Below, piece after piece: positions 12,665 to 18,954 of a stretch of 22,757 nt of DNA; position 1 is the stretch's first letter, and the number at the start of each line of letters is the position of its first letter. The stretch is from a virus. The translations under genes and the position numbers were made by a program. The notes below the pieces were generated by a model. The model did not search any database. It was given only the letters and a program-made list of their open reading frames with translations, and was not told where the DNA came from. Where the stretch lies: the IMG/VR virus record IMGVR_UViG_3300009149_000307, positions 1-22,757 of that record; one strand, 5' to 3'.

Positions 12665-12913
12665 TCATCCTAAATCGTCTAACCATATTGGGCTGTCGTC
12701 ACCAAGAGATGAACCAGCCACGTTGAATTCGAAGTATTCAACAGCATCATCTGGTGTCATCTCTTGTACTTCGACAAGAACCTCTAAACATTTTTCAATT
12801 GAATAAATTAATAGCATCTTATACGGGTCAATACCTATGACCGCACTATCGAAACCATCGGCAGTATAAAACCCACCTTCTGGGTACATCTCATATATGT
12901 CATCTAATATCAT
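12665..12913 (-). CDS. Conserved small phage protein
   Basis: 82 aa, acidic. GGFYTADGFDSAVIGIDP, a strand LLIYSIEKC, a helix LEVLVEVQEM, DAVEYFEFNVAGSS and the C-terminal DDSPIW are familiar from unannotated proteins in many T4-like phages, but no function is known to me. It overlaps the end of the kinase-2H gene by 4 nt (ATGA). Confidence 0.8.
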   Translation of the reverse strand: MILDDIYEMYPEGGFYTADGFDSAVIGIDPYKMLLIYSIEKCLEVLVEVQEMTPDDAVEYFEFNVAGSSLGDDSPIWLDDLG

Positions 12914-13752
12914 GATTTTATTTCAGTTACGCGACCCCTCAGACTCACGTATGAATCTAATGGTTCCCAATTAGTAATTTTATTGGATATGAATGGCTTT
13001 CCGCCTTCCGCAGCGTTAACCGCAAGTGTAATATGCGGAATGTCATTGGTTGACGGATAACCATCTACCTTAACAGCTATAGCCAAATCAGACTTACCAA
13101 TCTCGGTCGCTCTTATATCAACGACCTTACCCAAATCAGACTTAATGTCCTCTGGTAATCCTTTAGCGAACACAATGGTCATATGATGAGCAAATGTCTT
13201 CCATCCCTTCGGAATTAGATGTCCCAATGCCGTCAACAATTTAGCGTGTGACTTATCATCCAATACTACAGCAGAATATAGAACCTTTGGTCGGTTTTGG
13301 TCGCCAGAGGATTCCATAATCTTTTTAACCGTTAATGTCCCAACACTCTTATGCACTTCAATCATCTTCTTAATCTTATCCAATGGTACACCGTGAGTAT
13401 TTCGTCCAGCCAATACTTCAGCAGTCAAACCGTTTGTTCCAACGTCTTCAACCGTAATGTTAGCATCCGAATAACCCAATTCCAATGCTGTCTTAACATA
13501 TGCTTTCGCATCTGAAGCCTTAAGATTCGTGTTGTCGATAACAATTGGTGTTACACCCTCCACCATAGACGCCTTGGCGTTTGTATGGTTCTTACTGTGC
13601 ATCTTACCGTGGTCAGACCAGTCCTTAGACTCGTTCATTCTCTTGAAGGCTCCCAAATAATCTCCAGTAGCTTCCCAAAGGTCGTCAGTTGAGTGGATTA
13701 CACCTTCTCCAACAATCTCGTTAGCTCTAGTGCTCTTACCAGCTCCTGTCAC
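12910..13752 (-). CDS. P-loop polynucleotide kinase/2H cyclic phosphodiesterase fusion (main part)
   Basis: 280 aa from a GTG start. The N-terminal kinase domain has the Walker A end TGAGKST (2-8), HSTDDLW (20-26), DNTN (73-76) and NTHGVP (118-123), as in N4BP2-like/CNPase-like P-loop kinases. The C-terminal 2H domain has H190-M-T192 and H240-I-T242. This order matches the kinase-CPD part of fungal tRNA ligase and the layout of CNPase, so it could phosphorylate 5'-OH and open 2',3'-cyclic phosphates on cleaved RNA. The first beta-strand and first Walker Gly are missing here. They are encoded in another frame just upstream (13749-13871), and the GTG overlaps that ORF's TGA as GTGA. An AGGGG sits 4 nt before the GTG. 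Confidence 0.8.
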   Translation of the reverse strand: MTGAGKSTRANEIVGEGVIHSTDDLWEATGDYLGAFKRMNESKDWSDHGKMHSKNHTNAKASMVEGVTPIVIDNTNLKASDAKAYVKTALELGYSDANITVEDVGTNGLTAEVLAGRNTHGVPLDKIKKMIEVHKSVGTLTVKKIMESSGDQNRPKVLYSAVVLDDKSHAKLLTALGHLIPKGWKTFAHHMTIVFAKGLPEDIKSDLGKVVDIRATEIGKSDLAIAVKVDGYPSTNDIPHITLAVNAAEGGKPFISNKITNWEPLDSYVSLRGRVTEIKS

Positions 13753-13871
13753 GGTACCCCTCTCATGATGTATAACATCTGAGAAGGGCGAGTAATTTTA
13801 ACGTTCATACTATTATAGTTTTCAGACTCAACTAATTTAGTCCTCAAACTGTTCCTTATATTTTTGTTCAT
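13749..13871 (-). CDS. N-terminal part of the kinase-2H protein, frameshifted
   Basis: 40 aa from an ATG. It ends RPSQMLYIMRGVP-stop, which is exactly the hydrophobic strand and first half of a Walker A (expected ...MRGVxGAGKST). The second half continues in the -1 frame in the next ORF. If five bases (ACCGT, about 13753-13757) are ignored, the frames join as MRGVTGAGKST. The start, MNKNIRNSLRTKLVESEN, resembles N-terminal leaders of phage head-associated proteins. It has a host-type box at 13906-13913. It may be a mutated gene, a recoded one, two coupled chains, or an assembly error. Confidence 0.7.
   Translation of the reverse strand: MNKNIRNSLRTKLVESENYNSMNVKITRPSQMLYIMRGVP
13761..13784. 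repeat. Imperfect 10-bp inverted repeat just before the frameshift
   Basis: TCTCA-T-GATGT at 13761-13771 pairs with ACATCTGAGA at 13775-13784, with one bulged base and a 3-nt loop. It lies immediately upstream of the frame break in the kinase gene and could act as an operator or RNA hairpin. Confidence 0.6.
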
Positions 13872-13905
13872 ACCTATCAATGAATTTAATTAATCCTAGC
13901 TTACG

Positions 13906-13913
13906 CAAAGATA
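13906..13913 (-). promoter_or_regulatory. Host-type -7 box TATCTTTG
   Basis: TAnnTTTG box about 34 bp upstream of the kinase N-terminal ORF. Confidence 0.6.
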
Positions 13914-13937
13914 CTAAAAATATTTCAGATATGCAAG

Positions 13938-14585
13938 TTACTTACCACCACCGCCACCAACAGCAAGTGCAAGTGAACTACAGGAAGCGTTAGCAGAGTT
14001 ACCAAGGGATATTTCAGAACCTTCAGCATTAGCGGTCCAACCTTTTTCACTGTCACTTTGAGTTAAACAATATGAACAAGACTCATCACTATTTGACATA
14101 GTAACACCAAATAGATATTCAGTATCGGCAGATAAGGTGACCGCATGATTAAATGCTCCACTTGTTATGGCTATATCTTCGGCAGATATTATATCTTTTA
14201 CACCACTACCAACTACCAACAAATCTATATTCATAGTTCCTGTAACAGCGCTCATACTACCTAATATAGAACCAGCTAATTTACCTTTATAATAACCTAA
14301 ACTAATTGATATCGCATCATCACAACCACCTACTTCATTATCTACCTCAGTAAAGTATACTTTGCTGAGAGAGTCATTAAATGTGAATTTAGTCCAATTA
14401 TCATCCTTTTGGATGTCTTCAATAGTATATTGTTGACTTGGAGCTATTTTAAAGGTACGTGGAGGTAATACCCCTCGCTTACCTAAGAATAGTAACCTCT
14501 TTGCGATGTCGTTTATAGTGTCTGGGTTTCTAACCAGTAATCGAAGTAATCGAAGTATATCGGCTTGTAATTCTGCTTCTGACAT
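13938..14585 (-). CDS. Probable structural protein (beta-rich, Gly-rich C-terminus)
   Basis: 215 aa. The N-terminal 40 residues are helical (LQADILRLLRLLVRNP...IAKRLLFLG). The rest is rich in Ser, Thr, Gly and Asp with many short strands, and it ends in LALAVGGGGGK. It has no enzyme motifs; four Cys are present (GGCDD, SCSYC, ASCSS). Low complexity and beta-richness suggest a virion surface or fibre-associated protein. That is a compositional guess. CATATTTAATA (14627-14637) lies upstream. Confidence 0.7.
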   Translation of the reverse strand: MSEAELQADILRLLRLLVRNPDTINDIAKRLLFLGKRGVLPPRTFKIAPSQQYTIEDIQKDDNWTKFTFNDSLSKVYFTEVDNEVGGCDDAISISLGYYKGKLAGSILGSMSAVTGTMNIDLLVVGSGVKDIISAEDIAITSGAFNHAVTLSADTEYLFGVTMSNSDESCSYCLTQSDSEKGWTANAEGSEISLGNSANASCSSLALAVGGGGGK

Positions 14586-14626
14586 GTATCATTTTTTAAT
14601 CAATAATAATAGAGAATTGTCTCTTC

Positions 14627-14637
14627 TATTAAATATG
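14627..14637 (-). promoter_or_regulatory. Phage-type CATATTTAATA motif
   Basis: CATATTTAATA then GAAG on the minus strand, 41 bp upstream of the ATG at 14585. Confidence 0.35.
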
Positions 14638-14659
14638 TCTAAACTATTACAAGTACGTG

Positions 14660-15337
14660 TTAACTGTAATAAGAATCGTAGACATCACCGTTTAATCCGT
14701 AGTCAATTAGAACCACCGTATCGGCACCATCTCTCTTAACAACACCATATGAATTCATCCTACCTAAGTCACCCGCTGGAACGGCATAGTTACCAATGAA
14801 TTGTAATACATCATACGCAAATTCATTCTCCCACACCGACTCTCTCTCTTCTTCAGTCTCATCATAGATGGGCTTACGATTAGAACTGTGGGTGATTCCA
14901 TAATTAAGAATCACTCTCATAAAGACATCCCATTCAACACCTGTTATCGTAGCAAATGTTGGTTTGGTTAGTTTTCTAGCCAATTCCATTTCAGACCACT
15001 TATCGTTCTGGTCGTAAGTATATACCCTAGCAACCAAGTCATATAACATACCTTCTTTAGAGTATCCTATCTCGACTTCGTTCTGGGCTAATCCCTTCTT
15101 GTTGTAAGCTAGTTTTAATACCTTCTCATCGTCTATTTTATAAACGATTCTAGATGAACCTGAAGAGATTCGTTTTAGGTGTTCTTGACAGTATCTAGTT
15201 CTCGCAGCGAATGAGCCTAGCTTCTTAAACTCCTCCATGTTGAACGAGCTTGGATAGTCTTCACCTATCAGAGTCTCAATGTGTTCAAACACTTCACTCT
15301 CCGATAGTACAGATTCTAGTATTGGTGATAGTTTCAT
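14660..15337 (-). CDS. Protein-kinase-like protein with CTS-like N-terminus
   Basis: 225 aa. A Gly/Ser-rich loop ISSGSSRIVYKI (57-68), VLKLA with K75 and a conserved Glu helix (LAQNEVEI, E87 or E89) resemble the N-lobe of protein kinases. A C-terminal VVLIDYGLN resembles a DFG-like segment, but I see no clear HRD catalytic loop, so it may be a pseudokinase. The N-terminus MKLSPILESVLSES matches that of the GNAT/ParB protein at 16924-17604. Both contain I-x-E, which fits the cleavage rule of T4-type prohead protease, hinting at packaging in the capsid. Its ATG overlaps the stop of the 56-aa gene upstream. Confidence 0.65.
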   Translation of the reverse strand: MKLSPILESVLSESEVFEHIETLIGEDYPSSFNMEEFKKLGSFAARTRYCQEHLKRISSGSSRIVYKIDDEKVLKLAYNKKGLAQNEVEIGYSKEGMLYDLVARVYTYDQNDKWSEMELARKLTKPTFATITGVEWDVFMRVILNYGITHSSNRKPIYDETEEERESVWENEFAYDVLQFIGNYAVPAGDLGRMNSYGVVKRDGADTVVLIDYGLNGDVYDSYYS

Positions 15338-15504
15338 TTGGACATGTGGGATTTAATTACGTCCCAAGGAACTAATACCCCATCGTATCCTAAGATACCT
15401 GTGTCACTAATTAACACCCTACCATTAGGTGTATCTATACTGTTATAGATATGACCATTCAGTTTAATGGCCTCATTAAGTTTCTTTCTGATTGAATCCT
15501 TCAT
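15334..15504 (-). CDS. 56-aa phage protein of unknown function
   Basis: A short ORF with ATG. It has a basic helical start (MKDSIRKKLNEAIKLNG) then a strand-rich body (GRVLISDTGILGYDGVLVPWDVIKSHMSK). It overlaps the start of the kinase-like gene as ATGA and has ATATTTATA at 15518-15526 upstream, so it leads that transcription unit. I do not recognise a family. Confidence 0.7.
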   Translation of the reverse strand: MKDSIRKKLNEAIKLNGHIYNSIDTPNGRVLISDTGILGYDGVLVPWDVIKSHMSK

Positions 15505-15517
15505 GTGGGTGTTTAAA

Positions 15518-15526
15518 TATAAATAT
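15518..15526 (-). promoter_or_regulatory. Phage-type ATATTTATA motif
   Basis: ATATTTATA on the minus strand, 13 bp upstream of the 56-aa gene. Confidence 0.45.
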
Positions 15527-15545
15527 CACCTCAGAAGGATAAAGA

Positions 15546-15824
15546 TTAGACAGCTTCTTGTCGCTTCTTAATGACTGAGACCCACTTGTCGTTTTTAACG
15601 TCTAAACGCTCTAATAGTTCATCGTAAGTGATGTTGTAGTCGTCCAATAAGGAGAAGATACATTGGATGCTGTCAGCGCCCTCATCCAATACGTTATCAC
15701 GTATTAATTCTTCGTTGTCATCGGTAAGCTTCCTACCGATGGTCTTGTTAACTCCTTGAGCTAATTCTCCGAATAACTTACATAACTTCTCAGCCGTAGG
15801 TGCCTCGTCCAGCCCATTAATCAC
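15546..15824 (-). CDS. Helical phage protein of unknown function
   Basis: 92 aa, all-helical and acidic. It has LCKLFGELAQGVNKTIG, a middle helix ending in IQCIFSLLDDYN, and a closing helix with basic KKRQ. No motif is recognised. It sits 23 bp downstream of the zinc-ribbon gene and is probably co-transcribed with it. Confidence 0.7.
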   Translation of the reverse strand: MINGLDEAPTAEKLCKLFGELAQGVNKTIGRKLTDDNEELIRDNVLDEGADSIQCIFSLLDDYNITYDELLERLDVKNDKWVSVIKKRQEAV

Positions 15825-15847
15825 TTACACTCTATTATATTGCTTTC

Positions 15848-16321
15848 TCATTTCTTATGTTTTTGACACGCACCATCTAAATGGTTGGTCATTTGAATAC
15901 ATGTTTCACAGAAGGCCAATTCATGATGGTTCGCACCAGTAAAAGACATATCTTCTTTCATGAATTGAATCTCGCTAGTTTCCTTGTCGAGTCTCATTGC
16001 GTTACCCAGTTTTGCATATGGTAACTGCTCCTCATCTAGTATTGAAATATTGAATGTGATTTCATCGTGCGTCTCCTTTGCTGCTCGTAGCAAACAGGTT
16101 ATCGTCTCACCATCAATATCGGTTACGTGACCACCTTTAATCATGACCTTACCTATCTTGTCACCACATATGTGACATAGATTGTTATTATCACTGCATC
16201 GTTCACACACCTTGTCACATGGTATGTGACCAGTAACGACTTTAGTCCCACACTCTTCACAGTCTCCATCGGAGAACGCATGCATGACTATCATGCCGTT
16301 ATGATTACCACAATCTTTCAT
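15848..16321 (-). CDS. Zinc-ribbon phage protein
   Basis: 157 aa from the ATG at 16321. The N-terminal third is packed with metal ligands: C21/C24 (CEEC), C35, C39/C42 (CERC) and C49/C52 (CHIC), with His in between, enough for two zinc sites. A CETC pair and a final CQKH near the C-terminus could make a third. The middle holds strands and no enzyme motif. A longer frame reaching 16357 runs through the promoter box and is rejected. TATCTTTG at 16327-16334 leaves an almost leaderless transcript. The function is unknown; it may be a nucleic-acid- or protein-binding adaptor. Confidence 0.8.
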   Translation of the reverse strand: MKDCGNHNGMIVMHAFSDGDCEECGTKVVTGHIPCDKVCERCSDNNNLCHICGDKIGKVMIKGGHVTDIDGETITCLLRAAKETHDEITFNISILDEEQLPYAKLGNAMRLDKETSEIQFMKEDMSFTGANHHELAFCETCIQMTNHLDGACQKHKK

Positions 16322-16326
16322 TAGTA

Positions 16327-16334
16327 CAAAGATA
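16327..16334 (-). promoter_or_regulatory. Host-type -7 box TATCTTTG
   Basis: TAnnTTTG box 5 bp upstream of the zinc-ribbon gene start; divergent from the plus-strand motif at 16377-16385. Confidence 0.6.
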
Positions 16335-16376
16335 CGAAAAATATTCGACTTATACAAACGTTAGTATGTATTTACT

Positions 16377-16385
16377 ATATTTATT
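16377..16385 (+). promoter_or_regulatory. Phage-type ATATTTATT motif
   Basis: ATATTTATT on the plus strand ends 3 bp before the ATG of the membrane-protein gene at 16389. Confidence 0.4.
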
Positions 16386-16388
16386 AAT

Positions 16389-16694
16389 ATGAAATTAACC
16401 CCAAATGATAGAATTAGAACCGACTTATGTTATAATCATTTTGACAGAGTAATGAGTGGTGAGACATGTTCGGTATGCCCAAGTAATATTGCTAATGAAA
16501 AATCCATTATGGCTGTTAGTAAAGTATTAAGCTTAAATGAGGATGGAGACACACACGTTATCATTGAGGCATTGAACGCCAAGCGTAGTCATGACATCGT
16601 AATTAATTGGGTGAAGAATGGTATTATAGGTGTTGGTATATTAGGGTTATTTAATTTAATTCTACTGGTGATTACCCTGTGGTTAGCCGTCTGA
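16389..16694 (+). CDS. C-terminally anchored membrane protein
   Basis: 101 aa on the plus strand. A soluble N-terminal domain has two Cys (ETCSVC) and a segment VSKVLSLNEDGDTHVIIEALN. A single hydrophobic segment of about 24 residues (GIIGVGILGLFNLILLVITL) at the very end would leave the domain in the cytoplasm. It starts right after a phage-type motif and overlaps the 3' end of the convergent DUF4031 gene by 23 nt. Strand, motif and composition support a real gene; its role is unknown. Confidence 0.6.
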   Translation: MKLTPNDRIRTDLCYNHFDRVMSGETCSVCPSNIANEKSIMAVSKVLSLNEDGDTHVIIEALNAKRSHDIVINWVKNGIIGVGILGLFNLILLVITLWLAV

Positions 16695-16923
16695 ATAATA
16701 GAATTAACTCTCTATCTCTAACTTCAATGGCACCAGCCTTAATAGCCTTCTGTTTCATCTCTTTGCATATGTCGTAGTGTGGTTTTCCCTTCTTATCTTG
16801 GAAGTGTTTCTTGGCCACTCCAACGGCTTGAGCCATTGCGTGTAATTCTTCTAAGGTGTCTGCCGCCATGTGCGACATAATCATTCACCTGTACTTATAT
16901 TCGTTCTTACCAACGTAAACCAT
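16672..16923 (-). CDS. DUF4031-type protein with in-frame TGA at codon 13
   Basis: From the ATG at 16923, which directly follows the stop of the upstream gene (TAAATG), the frame reads MVYVGKNEYKYR, then TGA (16885-16887), then MIMSHMAADTLEELHAMA and on to 16672, all in one frame. MIMSHMAADTLEELHAMA, FQDKKGKPHYDIC and KAGAIEVR are DUF4031 hallmarks, and the 12 residues before the TGA are the expected first strand of that family. The ATG right after the TGA could restart translation and give a 70-aa protein lacking the first strand. Other genes here use TGA as stop, so general recoding is unlikely. Confidence 0.75.
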
Positions 16924-17604
16924 TTAAACGCTATAAACATATGCCGTTATCGAACTGACACCTTTAATGATTTCACTAGCAATCCTGTGATGTCCATCTA
17001 TTATATAGTATAACCCTCCACGTTCTATTAGGTACGCTTCAGTATTATTACCCACGTTATTAACCCTATCAAGGTTATCTTGACTTAAGAATCTCTGAGT
17101 AGGTACTATGTTGGAGACATTGACGGATTTTATAGGGTGACGTTCAAAATCTATATCAGCAAGCCTCATCAATTCCCAGTCAGTACCATTTGGCCCATTA
17201 TTAAGATTATTATGAGCAAAAACATCGGCTACTGGGAGCTTATGTCCTAATTGTGAGACTCCTTCTGGAATAGTGTGAATATTGTCTATTTTCTTATGTT
17301 TGAACTTAGCACCCAAATCAGTTTTCATAGATTCTTCGTACTCGTATTCTGGGTGGTTATTTTTCATTGCTTGAACCATTCTGGACCCGAAACCTTTTCT
17401 CCTAAATTTAGGTTTAACTACTATGACACTAATAGATATTTTACCCTCAAATAATACGTATTCTATCATACCCATTATCTCATCATCGATATACATACCC
17501 AGCTCATAATTATCTTGACCAGAATAGGAAGCAATATGTTCGAATCGATAGTCAATGTGACCAACTGATTCGGATAAAGATTCAAATATTGGGAATAGTT
17601 TCAT
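16924..17604 (-). CDS. GNAT acetyltransferase/ParB-like domain fusion
   Basis: 226 aa. The N-terminal half is a GNAT fold: strands around ELGMYIDDEIMGMIEYVLF, SISVIVVKPKF and the acetyl-CoA loop RRKGFGS (68-74). The C-terminal half has VPTQRFLS, YLIERGGLYYIIDGHHR (DGHHR at 203-207) and a helix RIASEIIKG, as in phage ParB/sulfiredoxin-like domains. The first residues MKLFPIFESLSES parallel the kinase-like protein at 14660-15337 and may be a capsid-targeting/protease-cleaved leader. CATATTTATATG (17606-17617) ends 1 nt before the ATG. Confidence 0.72.
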   Translation of the reverse strand: MKLFPIFESLSESVGHIDYRFEHIASYSGQDNYELGMYIDDEIMGMIEYVLFEGKISISVIVVKPKFRRKGFGSRMVQAMKNNHPEYEYEESMKTDLGAKFKHKKIDNIHTIPEGVSQLGHKLPVADVFAHNNLNNGPNGTDWELMRLADIDFERHPIKSVNVSNIVPTQRFLSQDNLDRVNNVGNNTEAYLIERGGLYYIIDGHHRIASEIIKGVSSITAYVYSV

Positions 17605-17605
17605 A

Positions 17606-17617
17606 CATATAAATATG
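17606..17617 (-). promoter_or_regulatory. Phage-type CATATTTATATG motif
   Basis: Full CATATTTATATG, ending 1 nt before the ATG of the GNAT/ParB-like gene; identical spacing to the motifs at 4184-4195 and 19605-19616. Confidence 0.5.
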
Positions 17618-17636
17618 TCAAACTAATCTAAAGTAT

Positions 17637-17702
17637 TTAGGTTTTTACGAAGTATTGTGCTGGTAATGAGGGTATTGGTTCACCATTGAACTCCACGGTC
17701 AT
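17637..17702 (-). CDS. Possible 21-aa peptide or gene remnant
   Basis: An ATG ORF, MTVEFNGEPIPSLPAQYFVKT, in the gap between the gene at 17735-18109 and the GNAT gene. The frame is open upstream for about 15 codons (KSRFNSVYY) without a start. Its strand-like composition looks coding, so it may be a tiny gene or the end of a broken one. Confidence 0.3.
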   Translation of the reverse strand: MTVEFNGEPIPSLPAQYFVKT

Positions 17703-17734
17703 ATAATATACGGAATTAAATCGAGACTTACAAA

Positions 17735-18109
17735 TTAAAGATTAGCTTTCAATTTCTTCCACTGTAGTGTATGGTAATCAATATCCCTTTCGTAGAACCA
17801 ATTATCATCGTAGTACCCTTCAATTAACTTATCATGCTCATACGCATCCTTGAAGTCTCTCTTGACTGTATAAGTCTCTCCGTCTACTGTAATGGTACCT
17901 TTAAATCCACCAATCCACTCTTTACCCATTGGGGTAATCTTTTCATCCTGAACCATCACACCATCATCGTAACTCTCAACAGTCACCTCACAATCAAGGT
18001 TATGTAACTCCTTTAACTTAGCCTTGCATATATCTGCACATATATGTATTGAACCTTCCATGAATCCAAACACAGCGTCTATTAACCCTTCTTTATATTC
18101 TTTTCTCAT
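17735..18109 (-). CDS. Phage protein of unknown function
   Basis: 124 aa. It begins with an amphipathic helix containing Cys (GSIHICADICKAKLKEL). Next come strands (CEVTVESYDDGVMV, FKGTITVDGETYTVKRDF) with a two-layer alpha/beta pattern, and an aromatic acidic tail (YYDDNWFYERDIDYH). No family is recognised. Its ATG shares a base with the TAA of the upstream gene (TAATG), so the pair is coupled. Confidence 0.75.
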   Translation of the reverse strand: MRKEYKEGLIDAVFGFMEGSIHICADICKAKLKELHNLDCEVTVESYDDGVMVQDEKITPMGKEWIGGFKGTITVDGETYTVKRDFKDAYEHDKLIEGYYDDNWFYERDIDYHTLQWKKLKANL

Positions 18110-18534
18110 TATACGTAGTCTTTAGCTAACTCCATTACAACATTATCACCATATATAGCATTTAATTCAGCTTCTATATCCATAGAACTATAAGACCATG
18201 CTGGGTCAACATCTTCAGCTAATTTAGTTAGGTCTACAATAGCAACTTCCATCATGGCATCGAAATCCAGATTATCCAATACGGTAATCGCGTCTTCTGG
18301 CTTTAATTTAACTACCGCACACTCATCAGGAGCAGCGATTAACCTAATAACCCTTAACGTAAACGCTGGTAACCATGAATAATCAAAGGTACCATCAAGT
18401 TTAGGTTTAATGATGTATTGTCTGGTCGCTAACATAGCTTTATCGATATACTTATGAAATTCTGGGTCAACTGTATCGTATACCCCTTTCATGGCTCTGA
18501 ACGCATCTAAGAACTCTTTATCTTCTTTTTTCAT
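18109..18534 (-). CDS. Helical phage protein of unknown function
   Basis: 141 aa from the ATG at 18534 (MKKEDKEFLDAFRAMKG); a longer frame to 18555 adds only MFLYTCY. It is mostly helical and acidic, with LRVIRLIAAPDECAVVKLKPEDAITVLDNL in the middle and a helical acidic end. No catalytic or membrane signature. It is translationally coupled to the gene at 17735-18109. Confidence 0.75.
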   Translation of the reverse strand: MKKEDKEFLDAFRAMKGVYDTVDPEFHKYIDKAMLATRQYIIKPKLDGTFDYSWLPAFTLRVIRLIAAPDECAVVKLKPEDAITVLDNLDFDAMMEVAIVDLTKLAEDVDPAWSYSSMDIEAELNAIYGDNVVMELAKDYV

Positions 18535-18570
18535 ATAGCAAGTATAAAGAAACATCTTGGTATTGTAAAT

Positions 18571-18650
18571 AGAAGTGGAGAGGGGGTCGAACTCATATTT
18601 GCAGCTCCTTTACCGATAACAGGGTCGAAACCTGAACGGGCTACACCGCC
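18571..18650 (-). other. tRNA-like sequence, degenerate or broken
   Basis: The minus strand contains GGCGGTGTAGCC, CAGG-TTTCGAC-CCTG (a 4-bp hairpin with UCG in the loop) and GAGTTCGACCCCCTC (T-arm-like TTCGA). No acceptor stem closes around these pieces. It lies directly after two GIY-YIG genes that follow two tRNA-Arg genes, so it may be the remains of another tRNA. Confidence 0.25.
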
Positions 18651-18651
18651 A

Positions 18652-18954
18652 TTAATATATTTTTTGAGTTAAACTACCGTTATACTCAGGATTGAAGTGC
18701 TCTATTAACTTCTTTTCCACTTCTTTATGGTTATCACAGAAGATGAAAACCACTTCATCGAATGGGAGTATCTTATGTATCCCAGACTTAGAAAAATGAC
18801 CTATTAACCTTTGGTATAGGTTCTTAGACCTACCGATGTATAACGCTTCATCATCCTTTAGGAAAGCGTATACGCCCGATTCACCTCTTAGCAGTGACCA
18901 AAGACCACGTTTTCTTGGTTTAATGTCCGATTTTTGTATTCTAAGGTTAATCAT
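18652..18954 (-). CDS. Single-domain GIY-YIG nuclease
   Basis: 100 aa consisting of little more than the nuclease fold: GVYAFLKDDEALYIGRSKNLYQRLIGH (GVY at 27-29, YIG at 39-41, Arg helix), a strand EVVFIFCD, and VEKKLIEHFNPEYN with the catalytic Glu and terminal Asn. No DNA-recognition module follows. It overlaps the end of the larger GIY-YIG gene by 8 nt, so the two are coupled. It may be free-standing, or use the larger protein's recognition. Confidence 0.85.
   Translation of the reverse strand: MINLRIQKSDIKPRKRGLWSLLRGESGVYAFLKDDEALYIGRSKNLYQRLIGHFSKSGIHKILPFDEVVFIFCDNHKEVEKKLIEHFNPEYNGSLTQKIY

Noticed and set aside
16672-16923. Genome-wide reassignment of TGA to an amino acid
   Set aside because: Several genes here end in TGA at sensible places (5651, 9573, 15334), so TGA works as a stop.
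18571-18650. tmRNA fragment
   Set aside because: TTCGAC and a T-arm-like piece are suggestive, but there is no acceptor pairing and no tag-peptide frame.
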